NCBI GenBank assembly: GCA_036343635.1 | Contig: JAYYVF010000086.1 | Location: forward strand, 1-64,000 | Reading direction: 5' to 3' | DNA: 64,000 nucleotides | Source of the DNA: GCA-2693325 sp036343635 | GTDB lineage: Bacteria; Latescibacterota; UBA2968; UBA8231 | Shown here: in pieces, positions 8,363 through 16,562 of the stretch | Layout: every line of letters begins with the position of its first letter | How positions within the stretch are numbered: the first letter of the stretch is position 1 | Notes under the pieces: model-generated | Databases searched by the model: none | Told to the model about the DNA's origin: nothing | Seen by the model: only the letters and a program-made list of their open reading frames with translations | Made by a program: the position numbers and the translations under genes

Positions 8363-9331
8363 ATGAAATTGGCAACATTTAAAGCGAACAATCGTTCGCG
8401 CTTAGGCGGCATAATAGACGATGACAAGGTTATAATAGATCTGGCACAAATTGATCGCCGGTTAGCTCGCCGCGAAAAAAGAAAACCGAATGATTTTTTA
8501 ACAAGTATGGTCGAGCTCCTAGAAGCCGGAAATAAAGGACTCAGTACGGCAAAATCATTGATCATACAAGCAAAGAAAAAACGACCACAACCGGACGGCA
8601 AAGTAAGCTTTAATGTGAATCGTGTTAAGCTTTGTGCTCCTGTCCCTAACCCCAAAAAAGTCTTCTGCCTGGCAGGTAATTATCAAGACCACATTGAAGA
8701 GGGGGGAAGTGCTAAATTGTCTATCCAGGACAAAGAAACACCCCGAATATTTATGAAACCTCCGACAACAACTGTAATCGGACCTAGGGATAAAATCCTA
8801 ATACCTCCAGTAGCAAACTCCATAGACTGGGAAGGAGAACTGGCCGTTGTCATAGGGCGTAAATGTAAAGGTATTAAGGCGGCCGACACCCTGAAATATG
8901 TCGCTGGCTATACAATAATGAACGATGTGTCAGAGAGAGATTTAAAAATAAAAAAACGTACAAACAGCCGACCACGAGATGAATGGTTCGATTGGCTGAA
9001 TGGGAAATGGCTAGACACATTTGCACCGCAAGGACCCTGGATAGTAACGCGCGATGAAATACCAAATCCTCAAAAGCTTGACATAAGCACATTCATCAAT
9101 GGGGAACGAAAGCAACACAATAACACCGGCCAGATGCTGTATCCCGTAAAAAAGATAATCGAATATATTTCGGCGATCATTACGCTTGAGCCTGGAGATA
9201 TAATCAGCACGGGCACAATTTCAGGAGTAGGTGCAACCACCGGAACATTTATGCAGCCTGGAGACAAAGTACAAGTCGAAATTTCAGGGGTCGGCGTATT
9301 AAATAACTCAGTAGCCGCCAGTAAGAAATAA
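8363..9331 (+). CDS. Fumarylacetoacetate hydrolase (FAH) family protein
   Basis: The 322-residue protein has the FAH C-terminal catalytic fold. Signatures are 'VFCLAGNYQDHIEE' near residue 102, 'PRIFMKPPTT', 'IDWEGELAVVIGRKCKGI' with the metal-binding Glu residues, 'YVAGYTIMNDVSERD', and 'LEPGDIISTGTISGVG' near the end. Members hydrolyse or decarboxylate diketo acids; in L-rhamnonate/L-fuconate catabolism a member splits a 2,4-diketo-3-deoxy acid into pyruvate and lactate. ATG 8363 was chosen because GGGAG lies 8 bases upstream. A longer frame to 8294 adds an unlikely hydrophobic leader. It lies 260 bases after the dehydratase and 7 bases before an MFS gene. The precise substrate is unknown. 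Confidence 0.85.
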   Translation: MKLATFKANNRSRLGGIIDDDKVIIDLAQIDRRLARREKRKPNDFLTSMVELLEAGNKGLSTAKSLIIQAKKKRPQPDGKVSFNVNRVKLCAPVPNPKKVFCLAGNYQDHIEEGGSAKLSIQDKETPRIFMKPPTTTVIGPRDKILIPPVANSIDWEGELAVVIGRKCKGIKAADTLKYVAGYTIMNDVSERDLKIKKRTNSRPRDEWFDWLNGKWLDTFAPQGPWIVTRDEIPNPQKLDISTFINGERKQHNNTGQMLYPVKKIIEYISAIITLEPGDIISTGTISGVGATTGTFMQPGDKVQVEISGVGVLNNSVAASKK

Positions 9332-9338
9332 ATCTCAT

Positions 9339-10565
9339 TTGTCGAACTACCAAAATGGAGAAAATGAAGTCAGCGGACTTCTAAGCCGTTCCTTTGTGGT
9401 TCTCTGCGCTATTTACTTTCTGAACAGTTTTCTTTCTTCCCCTTTTTCTGCGTTGTTTCCGGTTTATGTGGAAGCAGACTTGGCACGCCCTTCGTGGTTT
9501 ACGGGGTACCTGAAAGGACTAATGCTTTTTTTAGGGGGCATCTTTGCTATTTCAGCAGGCCGCCTTTGCGACAGGTTCGGACAAAAATTTACCCTGATTC
9601 TTGGTCTTATCGGCAGTTCTTTCGGGGGACTCGTATTTCACACTTCAGATCCAACGGGTTTAACCATGATGCTAATCGTGATGGGTGCATCAAGCGGACC
9701 TTGGTCTACTGCGGGACAGAGCATGCTTATACATTCGGTGCGCCCCGCCTATTTGGGTTTGGGGAGTGGCCTGTATTTTTTAAGTAATACGCTTGGTAAT
9801 GCATTTGGTAGTCTCTGTACAGGATGGCTCAAAACAATGTGGTCTTTCCCTGACATAGGCACGGTAACCTTTGTGGGTCTATTGCTCCTAACTGGCCTTG
9901 CAATTGTGTTTGTCCCTCCTATGCGTTTATCCACCAACAAATCAAACGGCAATCACATTAACCGTGAATCAACTTGGACGGCCTACAAACCATTACTTAT
10001 ACGAAAGGACATATGGTTACTTTTAAGCCTCCGCCTAACAATTACAACTTTCTGGGGAATGGCTACGTTAGCCATTCCCCTACTAATTTACCGAGTGAGC
10101 AACAACGAATCATTACCCGCTTACTTTGCCGCCATTTCACTTGTCGTCGCGGCTATTTTCCAATTAGGTACGGGGCTTCTCAGTGATCGAGTAGGCCACA
10201 AAACCCCGCTAATCTTTTCAGCATTAGGTATCTGTATCAGTACTTTGGGACTCGCCTTATTTCCGACATCACTATTCGGAATATTTGTGTATGGAACATT
10301 TCTTACCGGCACAGCTTGGGCCGTGTCTACACTAGTTCCCAAATTAATAAACGAGGTAGCTGGCCCAGATGAGCGAAATCGTGTAGTTGGCTTAGGCCAC
10401 TTAGCATGGAGCATTTCAATGTTTAGCGGTAACCTTGTTGGGGGCTATTTGATTGATATCTATGCCGGCCTACCGTTTGTTGTCGGGTGCGCATTAACCA
10501 CATTAGGCACTATTTTTTCCTGGAGTCTTTGTCGCCATCTGGACAACGTGAAAAGTAAGTCTTAG
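9339..10565 (+). CDS. Major facilitator superfamily transporter
   Basis: The protein of about 408 residues has twelve hydrophobic segments and the MFS loop 2-3 signature 'ISAGRLCDRFGQKFTLILG' near residue 75. A matching loop 8-9 signature, 'GLLSDRVGHKTPLIF', lies in the second half near 280. It sits in the inner membrane and probably imports the substrate handled by the neighbouring dehydratase and hydrolase. The start is uncertain: the frame opens with TTG at 9339, has no clear ribosome site, and follows the FAH stop by 7 bases, so translation may be coupled. Two MFS genes in tandem may carry different stereoisomers or one may export. Confidence 0.8.
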   Translation: MSNYQNGENEVSGLLSRSFVVLCAIYFLNSFLSSPFSALFPVYVEADLARPSWFTGYLKGLMLFLGGIFAISAGRLCDRFGQKFTLILGLIGSSFGGLVFHTSDPTGLTMMLIVMGASSGPWSTAGQSMLIHSVRPAYLGLGSGLYFLSNTLGNAFGSLCTGWLKTMWSFPDIGTVTFVGLLLLTGLAIVFVPPMRLSTNKSNGNHINRESTWTAYKPLLIRKDIWLLLSLRLTITTFWGMATLAIPLLIYRVSNNESLPAYFAAISLVVAAIFQLGTGLLSDRVGHKTPLIFSALGICISTLGLALFPTSLFGIFVYGTFLTGTAWAVSTLVPKLINEVAGPDERNRVVGLGHLAWSISMFSGNLVGGYLIDIYAGLPFVVGCALTTLGTIFSWSLCRHLDNVKSKS

Positions 10566-10631
10566 AATAGTTCAAATCTTTCGGACAATATTATATTTGC
10601 AGCATCTTTCATCCCATTAATCGGCTATTGA

Positions 10632-11774
10632 ATGCAACGGCTCCGTCTATTCTTAGTTTCACTATCACATTTTTGTGTAGATAGCTATTCCTCCTTATTA
10701 CCTCCTTTGCTTCCGTTGTTAAAAACCCAGCTAGGACTTAGTCTGGCACAAACAGGTTTTCTTGGTACAATTGTTTCAATTTGCAACATCAGTCAGCCGT
10801 TGATGGGAATTTGGGCCGATCGAATGAACAAACGATATCTAGTCGTCGGCGGGCTTTTGATGTGCGCTATTTTTGCCCCACTTATTGGCGTAGCCTCTTA
10901 TTATTGGCTACTGGTAATTATTTTAGCCTTCGTTGGAACGGGCGTAGCTGCTTTCCATCCACAGGTTTTTTCCCTTGCTGGTGAATTAAGCGAACCTCGG
11001 CGATCTTTTGGTTTGGCATGGTTCATTTTCGGAGGCACCATAGCAATCGGCCTGACTCCCATATGGGTACCGTTGTTTGCAAAAAAGATTGGACTCGGGC
11101 TCCTTCCACTGACCTCAATACCCGGCCTCCTTTGTGTAGTCCTTTTAGTGAAATTTATTCCTTTAAACAATCCTCATGCTTCGACATGTGGGAACAATTC
11201 AAATTGGGGATCCCTCAGAAAACATACTTTCCCCTTGTCAATGATCACGGTTGTCGTGGTACTTCGCACAATTACAGGATTGGGCTTTGGAACTTTTTTG
11301 ACACTGCTCTGTGAAGAGCGAGGCTTAGACCTGATCTCTGGGGGCATAGCCTTGGGTCTATATAATACAGCGGGAGTAGTAGGAGCTCTTGTTGCCGGAT
11401 ATTTAGCCGAGCGTATAGAATCTAAGCTGTTGGTATATATTTCACTTTTCCTAGCAACTCCATTCCTTTATGGTTTTATGGCCATAGAAAATGGCATTTT
11501 TGGCTACGTATTTCTTACTATAGGGGGAGGCTTGTTAATATCATCTAACTCCATTTTAGTAGCACTTGCCCAGAAATTGGCACCAGAAAATTCTGCCCTT
11601 GCTTCAAGCCTTCCGCTAGGTTTTAGTTGGGGTTTGGCAAGCCTCAGCCTACCAATTATTGGACGATTCGCCGATTTGTTCGGAGTAACAACAACATTGA
11701 GCTATCTATCATTTCTTCCATTTTTAACTGGAATAATCGCGTTACTATTACCAACGGACCAAGAAAAGGGATAG
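10632..11774 (+). CDS. MFS transporter of the fosmidomycin-resistance (Fsr) type
   Basis: At 380 residues with about 12 membrane helices, it resembles the Fsr branch of the MFS. The matching stretches are 'LVSLSHFCVDSYSSLLPPLLP' at the N-terminus, 'SQPLMGIWADR' near residue 52 and 'VGTGVAAFHPQVFSLAGE' near 97. Fsr-type proteins are proton-driven efflux pumps, but many relatives in catabolic clusters have unknown substrates. It follows the first MFS gene by 66 bases and precedes the PhyH gene by 5 bases, so it is probably part of the same transcript. Whether it imports or exports cannot be told. Confidence 0.78.
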   Translation: MQRLRLFLVSLSHFCVDSYSSLLPPLLPLLKTQLGLSLAQTGFLGTIVSICNISQPLMGIWADRMNKRYLVVGGLLMCAIFAPLIGVASYYWLLVIILAFVGTGVAAFHPQVFSLAGELSEPRRSFGLAWFIFGGTIAIGLTPIWVPLFAKKIGLGLLPLTSIPGLLCVVLLVKFIPLNNPHASTCGNNSNWGSLRKHTFPLSMITVVVVLRTITGLGFGTFLTLLCEERGLDLISGGIALGLYNTAGVVGALVAGYLAERIESKLLVYISLFLATPFLYGFMAIENGIFGYVFLTIGGGLLISSNSILVALAQKLAPENSALASSLPLGFSWGLASLSLPIIGRFADLFGVTTTLSYLSFLPFLTGIIALLLPTDQEKG

Positions 11775-11779
11775 AGACC

Positions 11780-12565
11780 ATGTCTGCCTTGACTTACCTC
11801 AAGAATGAACAAAAAGAGTCTTTTCATAACGACGGCTTTCTTCACTTACCTTCGTTCTATGACGATGAAAAAATGGAGGAAATGCGCCGCCATTTCCATA
11901 ACCTTGTCACAAAAACTAAGATGCGTCCTAAGAATATGAGCTATTCTTTTATGCCCGAGGAACAGGATTATGGATCAGATCCATTTAATCCGTTAAATGT
12001 CGTTGGCATTATGGATCAAACTCTGGCCAGTGATTACTGGTTTGATCAATTCACCGAACCACGCATAGTTTCTGTAATATCCGACCTATTGGGGCCCAAC
12101 ATCGATTTTCATAACGGAAAAGTTAGAAACAAGCCTCCTGGATTCTTTTGTTCGCAAAGCTGGCATCAGGATTGGCCCTATGAACGCCATTCGCACCCAG
12201 ACTTGGCTGCTGCAATAACTTACTTAGATCCTACCCATTTTGAAGCGGGCGCCACCGAAGCAATTAGGGGCAGTCACCTTTTAGGAGAATGGGAAACACA
12301 AGAAAAAAGTCACACGATCGAACCAGAAAATATACCCGAAAAGGACCGTGTCGTTGTTGAGGCAAATGTAGGTGATGTACTCATAATTCACGTTTTGGTA
12401 GTACACCGTGCAGGACACAACTATACAAAACGAGGGCGACATGCAATCATCAACGAATACAAAACAACTGAAACCATAGACTCTTGGAATAACCGTTGCG
12501 CGTTTGCAGGCCTACCCTTAACACGTAACAAAAATTTACTACTTCCGAGAGTACAAACTACGTGA
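11780..12565 (+). CDS. Phytanoyl-CoA dioxygenase (PhyH) family Fe(II)/2-oxoglutarate enzyme
   Basis: This 261-residue double-stranded beta-helix oxygenase has the iron triad His129-x-Asp131 ('SWHQDW') and His209 ('VVHRAGHN'). An Arg in 'KRGRHAIINEY' (about 220) is suited to bind 2-oxoglutarate. Such enzymes hydroxylate small metabolites while turning 2-oxoglutarate and O2 into succinate and CO2. The ATG at 11780 follows the MFS stop by 5 bases with AAAGGG upstream. A frame reaching back to 11627 lies inside the MFS gene and is not real N-terminus. The substrate is unknown; context suggests a sugar-acid derivative or a methylated/etherified compound brought in by the adjacent transporters. Confidence 0.85.
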   Translation: MSALTYLKNEQKESFHNDGFLHLPSFYDDEKMEEMRRHFHNLVTKTKMRPKNMSYSFMPEEQDYGSDPFNPLNVVGIMDQTLASDYWFDQFTEPRIVSVISDLLGPNIDFHNGKVRNKPPGFFCSQSWHQDWPYERHSHPDLAAAITYLDPTHFEAGATEAIRGSHLLGEWETQEKSHTIEPENIPEKDRVVVEANVGDVLIIHVLVVHRAGHNYTKRGRHAIINEYKTTETIDSWNNRCAFAGLPLTRNKNLLLPRVQTT

Positions 12566-12587
12566 ACTCTGTAAAAGGGGACAAACT

Positions 12588-13226
12588 ATGCACGAAGAAT
12601 GGAAACCTATCTATAGCGCTTTGGTTTGCGACATCATGGACCAGCTTGGTCACAGAGATCAAGCTATGACATATGACATCAGACCTAGTCATCCAGGAAG
12701 TTTGATTGCCGGCACTGCTGTGACGCTAAATGCATATGCCAGCCACCAATCGCACCCAGACCCCTATGGACAAATATTTTCGGCCTATGATTTAGTAACC
12801 AAGGGTGACGTTTTTGTCATAGCTACGAATGGCGAATGTAAATCGGGTTTGTGGGGTGAATTATTGTCGACAGCCGCTCAGGCACGCGACGTCAATTCTG
12901 TCGTGACCGATGGACTCGTACGTGACATACGTCAAATGAATGCGATGAATTTTAACTGTTTCTCACGAGGCTATTCTCCCTTGGATTCAGCGGGACGTAT
13001 AGTCCCCGAGTCCGTCAATGAGCCAATCATGTGTGGAGGAGTCCACGTTCATCCAGGCGATTTTATCCTCGCTGACTTCGATGGAGTCGCTGTAATCCCA
13101 TCCACAATCAAGGACAAGGTATTCAAACTATCTATGGAGAAATTAAAAGGCGAGAATACGGTTCGCGATGAATTAGCCAACGGAAGGTCACCGCGAGAGG
13201 TTTTCGATGAATACGGAATTTTATAA
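12588..13226 (+). CDS. RraA-like aldolase (HMG/oxaloacetate-aldolase type)
   Basis: The 212-residue protein shows the RraA/HMG-aldolase fold. 'ALVCDIMDQLG' opens it, and the metal/pyruvate site is formed by 'GLWGELLSTAAQARDVNSVVTDGLVRDI' (about 85-112), which keeps both the G-E-L turn and the R-D pair needed for class II pyruvate aldolase activity. 'HVHPGDFILADFDGVAVIP' closes the domain. True RNase E inhibitors lack this context. An aldolase cleaving a 4-hydroxy-2-oxo acid into pyruvate plus a second product fits the neighbouring dehydratase and FAH genes. AGGGG lies 7 bases before the ATG, and it is the last gene of the plus-strand run. Confidence 0.83.
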   Translation: MHEEWKPIYSALVCDIMDQLGHRDQAMTYDIRPSHPGSLIAGTAVTLNAYASHQSHPDPYGQIFSAYDLVTKGDVFVIATNGECKSGLWGELLSTAAQARDVNSVVTDGLVRDIRQMNAMNFNCFSRGYSPLDSAGRIVPESVNEPIMCGGVHVHPGDFILADFDGVAVIPSTIKDKVFKLSMEKLKGENTVRDELANGRSPREVFDEYGIL

Positions 13227-13245
13227 TAGCTGACAGAAATCCATA

Positions 13246-15324
13246 TCAACCATTTAAAATATATTTTGTTATAAGTCCCCTATAAATTGAAATAAAATCA
13301 GAGCGACCATTGGATTTATTATAGTAATAACAAAAGGGATTGGGGTTTAGCTCTAGGATTTTTGGTCCATTCTCGGTAAAAATAACATCAAAAGCATAAA
13401 ACCCTAGATCTATTACACCAAAAATCCTTGTCGCCAGATCTGATAAATTCTCAAATAGTGGACCGCTTTTGAGAGGCACGGCTCTACCATCACCTTGATG
13501 AAGTGGATTGATGTCCTGATTTCCACCTACTGTACCTTCCTTAAGATAAGCCAAGAGGATTTTGCCCTGCGAGGCAACAGCGCGGTATTCTTTACCCAAA
13601 ACATATTCCTGAACTACTAGAACGTTGTCGGCATAGGCACTTTGCTCAAAAATTCGTCTCAGTTGCAAAATAAGATCGGTAGCGTCTTTGGCAATATATA
13701 CCCCTTGGGCTAAAGAGCTCCGAGACTTCTTAATGATTAAAGGGAAGCTAAATAACGCTGACAAATCCGATGCAATCTCTTCGGTCGTAGCAAAATTCTT
13801 ATAGCGATTAAAGCGTGAATCCGCTAGTGGATTGAAAACCTGTTTAGTATGAGGAGTAGGCAAGCCAGCTTCACTCAACAAGTCGTATTGAAAAGCTTTG
13901 TCTTCAGCAATACGAGCCGACATATAGTCGTTGAACGGATGTTTATTTCGCCAAAAATAATAAGGTTTTCTTTTAGACATTATCTTGTACAATGTACCAT
14001 CGTTGCTGCATGGCTCGACAATAACATCTAAACTACGGCATGCCTCTTTGAAACAATCGAAATTCTCTAAAGCCATATCTTCTGTGATACTATCACTTTC
14101 ATAGGATAATTCAAAGAATTCTCGTGCCCTCGCTATCAAATGGAGAGATCCTGTAACACATAAAGCTCCATCGTCCAAATTTGTTAGCTCTATACCCCGA
14201 GAAAAAGCGTCCCTCCAATCTCTTATAATCTCTACAGGAACAGCATCTGGAACACCACGAGCTATATTTTCTGGCCTTTCTGCTTTAGGGTGATCGGATG
14301 CCGTAACAATAAATCGAATCGACAGTGGTGCTAACTCTGCCAAAATTGCCATTACATCGTGCCCAACACCAGTACCTATCACTATGTTCCATCTCAACCC
14401 TTCAATCCTCAGATTTTCAGCCAGAGCTCTCGCGGCTTGTGGATTATGTGCACCATCAAGTAACACCGGAGGAACCGTACTCACCCATTCAAAACGACCT
14501 GGCCAGGTATTTCCCTCAATTATTCCCACATGATCGGTCGCGGAAAGATCTAACCCTAATGACTGAACCGTACTCTGAGCTAATGCCGCGTTTTCGCAAA
14601 AGAAAGAAGGCTTATCATCAATCTCTATCGGATCAATAAACTGTAAATCAATACCAAGATCAGAACTTTTCTTAAGCAAAAAATCCGCTACTTCAGCAGT
14701 TTGTGAGGAAGGGGTGAACATCAAAGTGCCTGAACGTCCTATACATATTTTCTCAGCAGCAATTTCGGACAAGGTCTCCCCAAGGATACCAACGTGATCG
14801 AGACCTATTTTCGTGAGAACAGACACCTCAGAATCCCAAGCATTAGTCGCATCAAACCTACCCCCTAGCCCTACCTCAAAAACACCCCATTCAACATCCG
14901 CCTCGGCCATTGTGAAAACAGCTAAACCCGTTAGCATTTCAAAACGACTCAACGCCCCTAATTCTTCCTGATCAAAATCCTGGATGGCATTCTGCAATTT
15001 TATTATAGACTCAGTCCACACTTCTTTGGTAAGTAAATTCCCATTGATGCGAATCCGTTCACGTTCAGTATGTAGATGGGGCGACGTATATAGCCCAACT
15101 GACACTCCGGCGCCCGACAATAAATCTGCAATCAAATTTGAAACGGTTCCCTTACCATTCGTTCCACCGATAATAATAGAACGAAACCGTTTCTGAGGGC
15201 TGTCTAAACGCTTTAGTAAAGCACACATCCTAGGTAAATAATTTTCAAGCGATCCCAGAAAAGGTTTACCTGTCTCCCAATCAGGGAACGTATCTAAATA
15301 GCGCTTTGCCCGGAAATAGTCCAT
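13246..15324 (-). CDS. Folylpolyglutamate/dihydrofolate synthase (FolC) fused to a C-terminal ATP-grasp ligase domain
   Basis: One uninterrupted 692-residue frame joins two amide-bond-forming modules. Residues 1-405 are FolC-like: P-loop 'GGTNGKGT' (53-60), 'TSPHLHTERERI', 'GLGGRFDATN' (152-161), 'DGAHNPQAA' (290-298) and 'GSLHLIARA' (392-400). Residues about 430-690 are ATP-grasp: 'IAEDKAFQYDLLSEAGLPTP' (472-491), 'PLIIKKSRSSLAQGV' (528-542), 'VVQEYVLGKEYRA', and the metal-binding 'FDVIF' Asp646 and 'KILELNPNP' Glu658/Asn660. FolC normally ends near residue 420 and makes dihydrofolate and folate polyglutamates. The ATP-grasp half may add a further amino acid. The domain order is the reverse of cyanophycin synthetase. 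It lies 31 bases downstream of moaA on the same strand. The FolC call is firm; the job of the fusion is unknown. Confidence 0.85.
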   Translation of the reverse strand: MDYFRAKRYLDTFPDWETGKPFLGSLENYLPRMCALLKRLDSPQKRFRSIIIGGTNGKGTVSNLIADLLSGAGVSVGLYTSPHLHTERERIRINGNLLTKEVWTESIIKLQNAIQDFDQEELGALSRFEMLTGLAVFTMAEADVEWGVFEVGLGGRFDATNAWDSEVSVLTKIGLDHVGILGETLSEIAAEKICIGRSGTLMFTPSSQTAEVADFLLKKSSDLGIDLQFIDPIEIDDKPSFFCENAALAQSTVQSLGLDLSATDHVGIIEGNTWPGRFEWVSTVPPVLLDGAHNPQAARALAENLRIEGLRWNIVIGTGVGHDVMAILAELAPLSIRFIVTASDHPKAERPENIARGVPDAVPVEIIRDWRDAFSRGIELTNLDDGALCVTGSLHLIARAREFFELSYESDSITEDMALENFDCFKEACRSLDVIVEPCSNDGTLYKIMSKRKPYYFWRNKHPFNDYMSARIAEDKAFQYDLLSEAGLPTPHTKQVFNPLADSRFNRYKNFATTEEIASDLSALFSFPLIIKKSRSSLAQGVYIAKDATDLILQLRRIFEQSAYADNVLVVQEYVLGKEYRAVASQGKILLAYLKEGTVGGNQDINPLHQGDGRAVPLKSGPLFENLSDLATRIFGVIDLGFYAFDVIFTENGPKILELNPNPFCYYYNKSNGRSDFISIYRGLITKYILNG

Positions 15325-15355
15325 AACGATCTATTACAAATGAAAAGGAATGATA

Positions 15356-16402
15356 TCACCCACCGCGCTTATGCATTTCCCGATGAGGATCTAATTTCAA
15401 ATCAGTCAAACTGTAAAGTATTTCACGCTGGGGTTCCTTTAAACGATTTTCTGCGCCACGATCTTCTCTTTTTTTCCATATATCCTTTATAAAATCAGAC
15501 AAATTTTCCTTTCGCCGTAGTCTGCTTCTTAGATCAAAACCATTAGAGGCATAAAGACATAAGTACCACATGCCATCTGCTGTAAGACGACTTCGATCAC
15601 ATGTGGAACAAAACGGATTACTTACTGAGGAGATAATACCAAAATGTGTTCCATCTTCTAAAGTAAAACTCTCGGCAGGTACGGAGCCTCTGATACCCAC
15701 CGCCTTAATTGTGCCAAAATAGTTCGTCAATATTTTTAGAATTTCATCTCGTCCCACAACTTGATCCAAAGACCAATCGGTCGCTCCACCCACATCCATA
15801 TATTCGATAAAACGTATTTCAGCACCAATGCTTTTAGCAAACAACACTAGTTCGCACAATTCATCATCGTTAAATCCACGAATAACTACTGTATTTATTT
15901 TGATACTCTCAAATTGAAAAGCTGCTGCAGTTTCCAAACCTTCACGCACCTTAGCCATGACCTGCCGACCCGTCATGAACTTCATTCTGCCTGGATCAAG
16001 CGTATCGAGACTTACCGTAATTCGCTGAAGACCAGCCGTATGTAAATCCTCAGCATATTGGGCCAATCTAGTTGCATTTGTTGTCAGAGCTATATCCCGA
16101 ATAGATCTAATCTCAGACAAACTTGCAATTAATTCGGTTAGATCTCCTCGCAGTAAAGGCTCACCTCCGGTGATTCGCACACGGTCTACTCCTAAAGACG
16201 AAAATGATTCAACAACATGCACAATTTCTCTATTCGTCAATAGGTCTTGTTTGGGCAACCATGTATAATCCTCTTCCGGCATACAATATCGACATCTTAA
16301 ATTACACCGATCGAGAACAGAAACTCGCAAACTGCGCAAACTTCTAAGGAAACGATCAATTACAGCAGATCTCGTTGTATTTAATTGTTCGGCAACAGAC
16401 AT
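15356..16402 (-). CDS. moaA: GTP 3',8-cyclase MoaA (molybdenum cofactor biosynthesis)
   Basis: This radical-SAM enzyme of 348 residues carries the first 4Fe-4S motif 'CNLRCRYC' (Cys33, Cys37, Cys40). 'RITGGEPLLRGD' is its SAM-binding loop. The second cluster motif near the C-terminus is 'FCSTCDRSRLTADGMWYLC' (C-x2-C-x13-C). It ends in the Gly-Gly tail that MoaA needs for activity. It converts GTP to 3',8-cyclo-GTP, the first step to molybdopterin. The loop between the cluster II motif and the Gly-Gly end is longer than usual and rich in Arg/Lys. No other moa or mo gene is nearby, but xdhC diverges from it, consistent with a molybdoenzyme elsewhere in the genome. Confidence 0.9.
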   Translation of the reverse strand: MSVAEQLNTTRSAVIDRFLRSLRSLRVSVLDRCNLRCRYCMPEEDYTWLPKQDLLTNREIVHVVESFSSLGVDRVRITGGEPLLRGDLTELIASLSEIRSIRDIALTTNATRLAQYAEDLHTAGLQRITVSLDTLDPGRMKFMTGRQVMAKVREGLETAAAFQFESIKINTVVIRGFNDDELCELVLFAKSIGAEIRFIEYMDVGGATDWSLDQVVGRDEILKILTNYFGTIKAVGIRGSVPAESFTLEDGTHFGIISSVSNPFCSTCDRSRLTADGMWYLCLYASNGFDLRSRLRRKENLSDFIKDIWKKREDRGAENRLKEPQREILYSLTDLKLDPHREMHKRGG

Positions 16403-16562
16403 GCAATCCTAACCGATTCACGTATGATTTGGAACAGAAAACAGAATATATGGAAGAAACAAGCTGTAGCAATGTAAATTAAACACATTTGTAAACACTC
16501 TAATAGTTGCTTAAGAGTAACTATAGGCGTCATATTTACTAAAACATTAAGGAACTAGGCTT

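Noticed and set aside
13246..15324. The FolC/ATP-grasp fusion being a frameshift or chimeric assembly error
   Set aside because: The frame is uninterrupted through the linker (about 405-430), and the linker has ordinary codon use; the ORF is intact, although only read data could fully exclude a chimera.
16403..16562. Moco or other riboswitch between moaA and xdhC
   Set aside because: No long structured leader or conserved core is visible in 160 bases, most of which is needed for two promoters.
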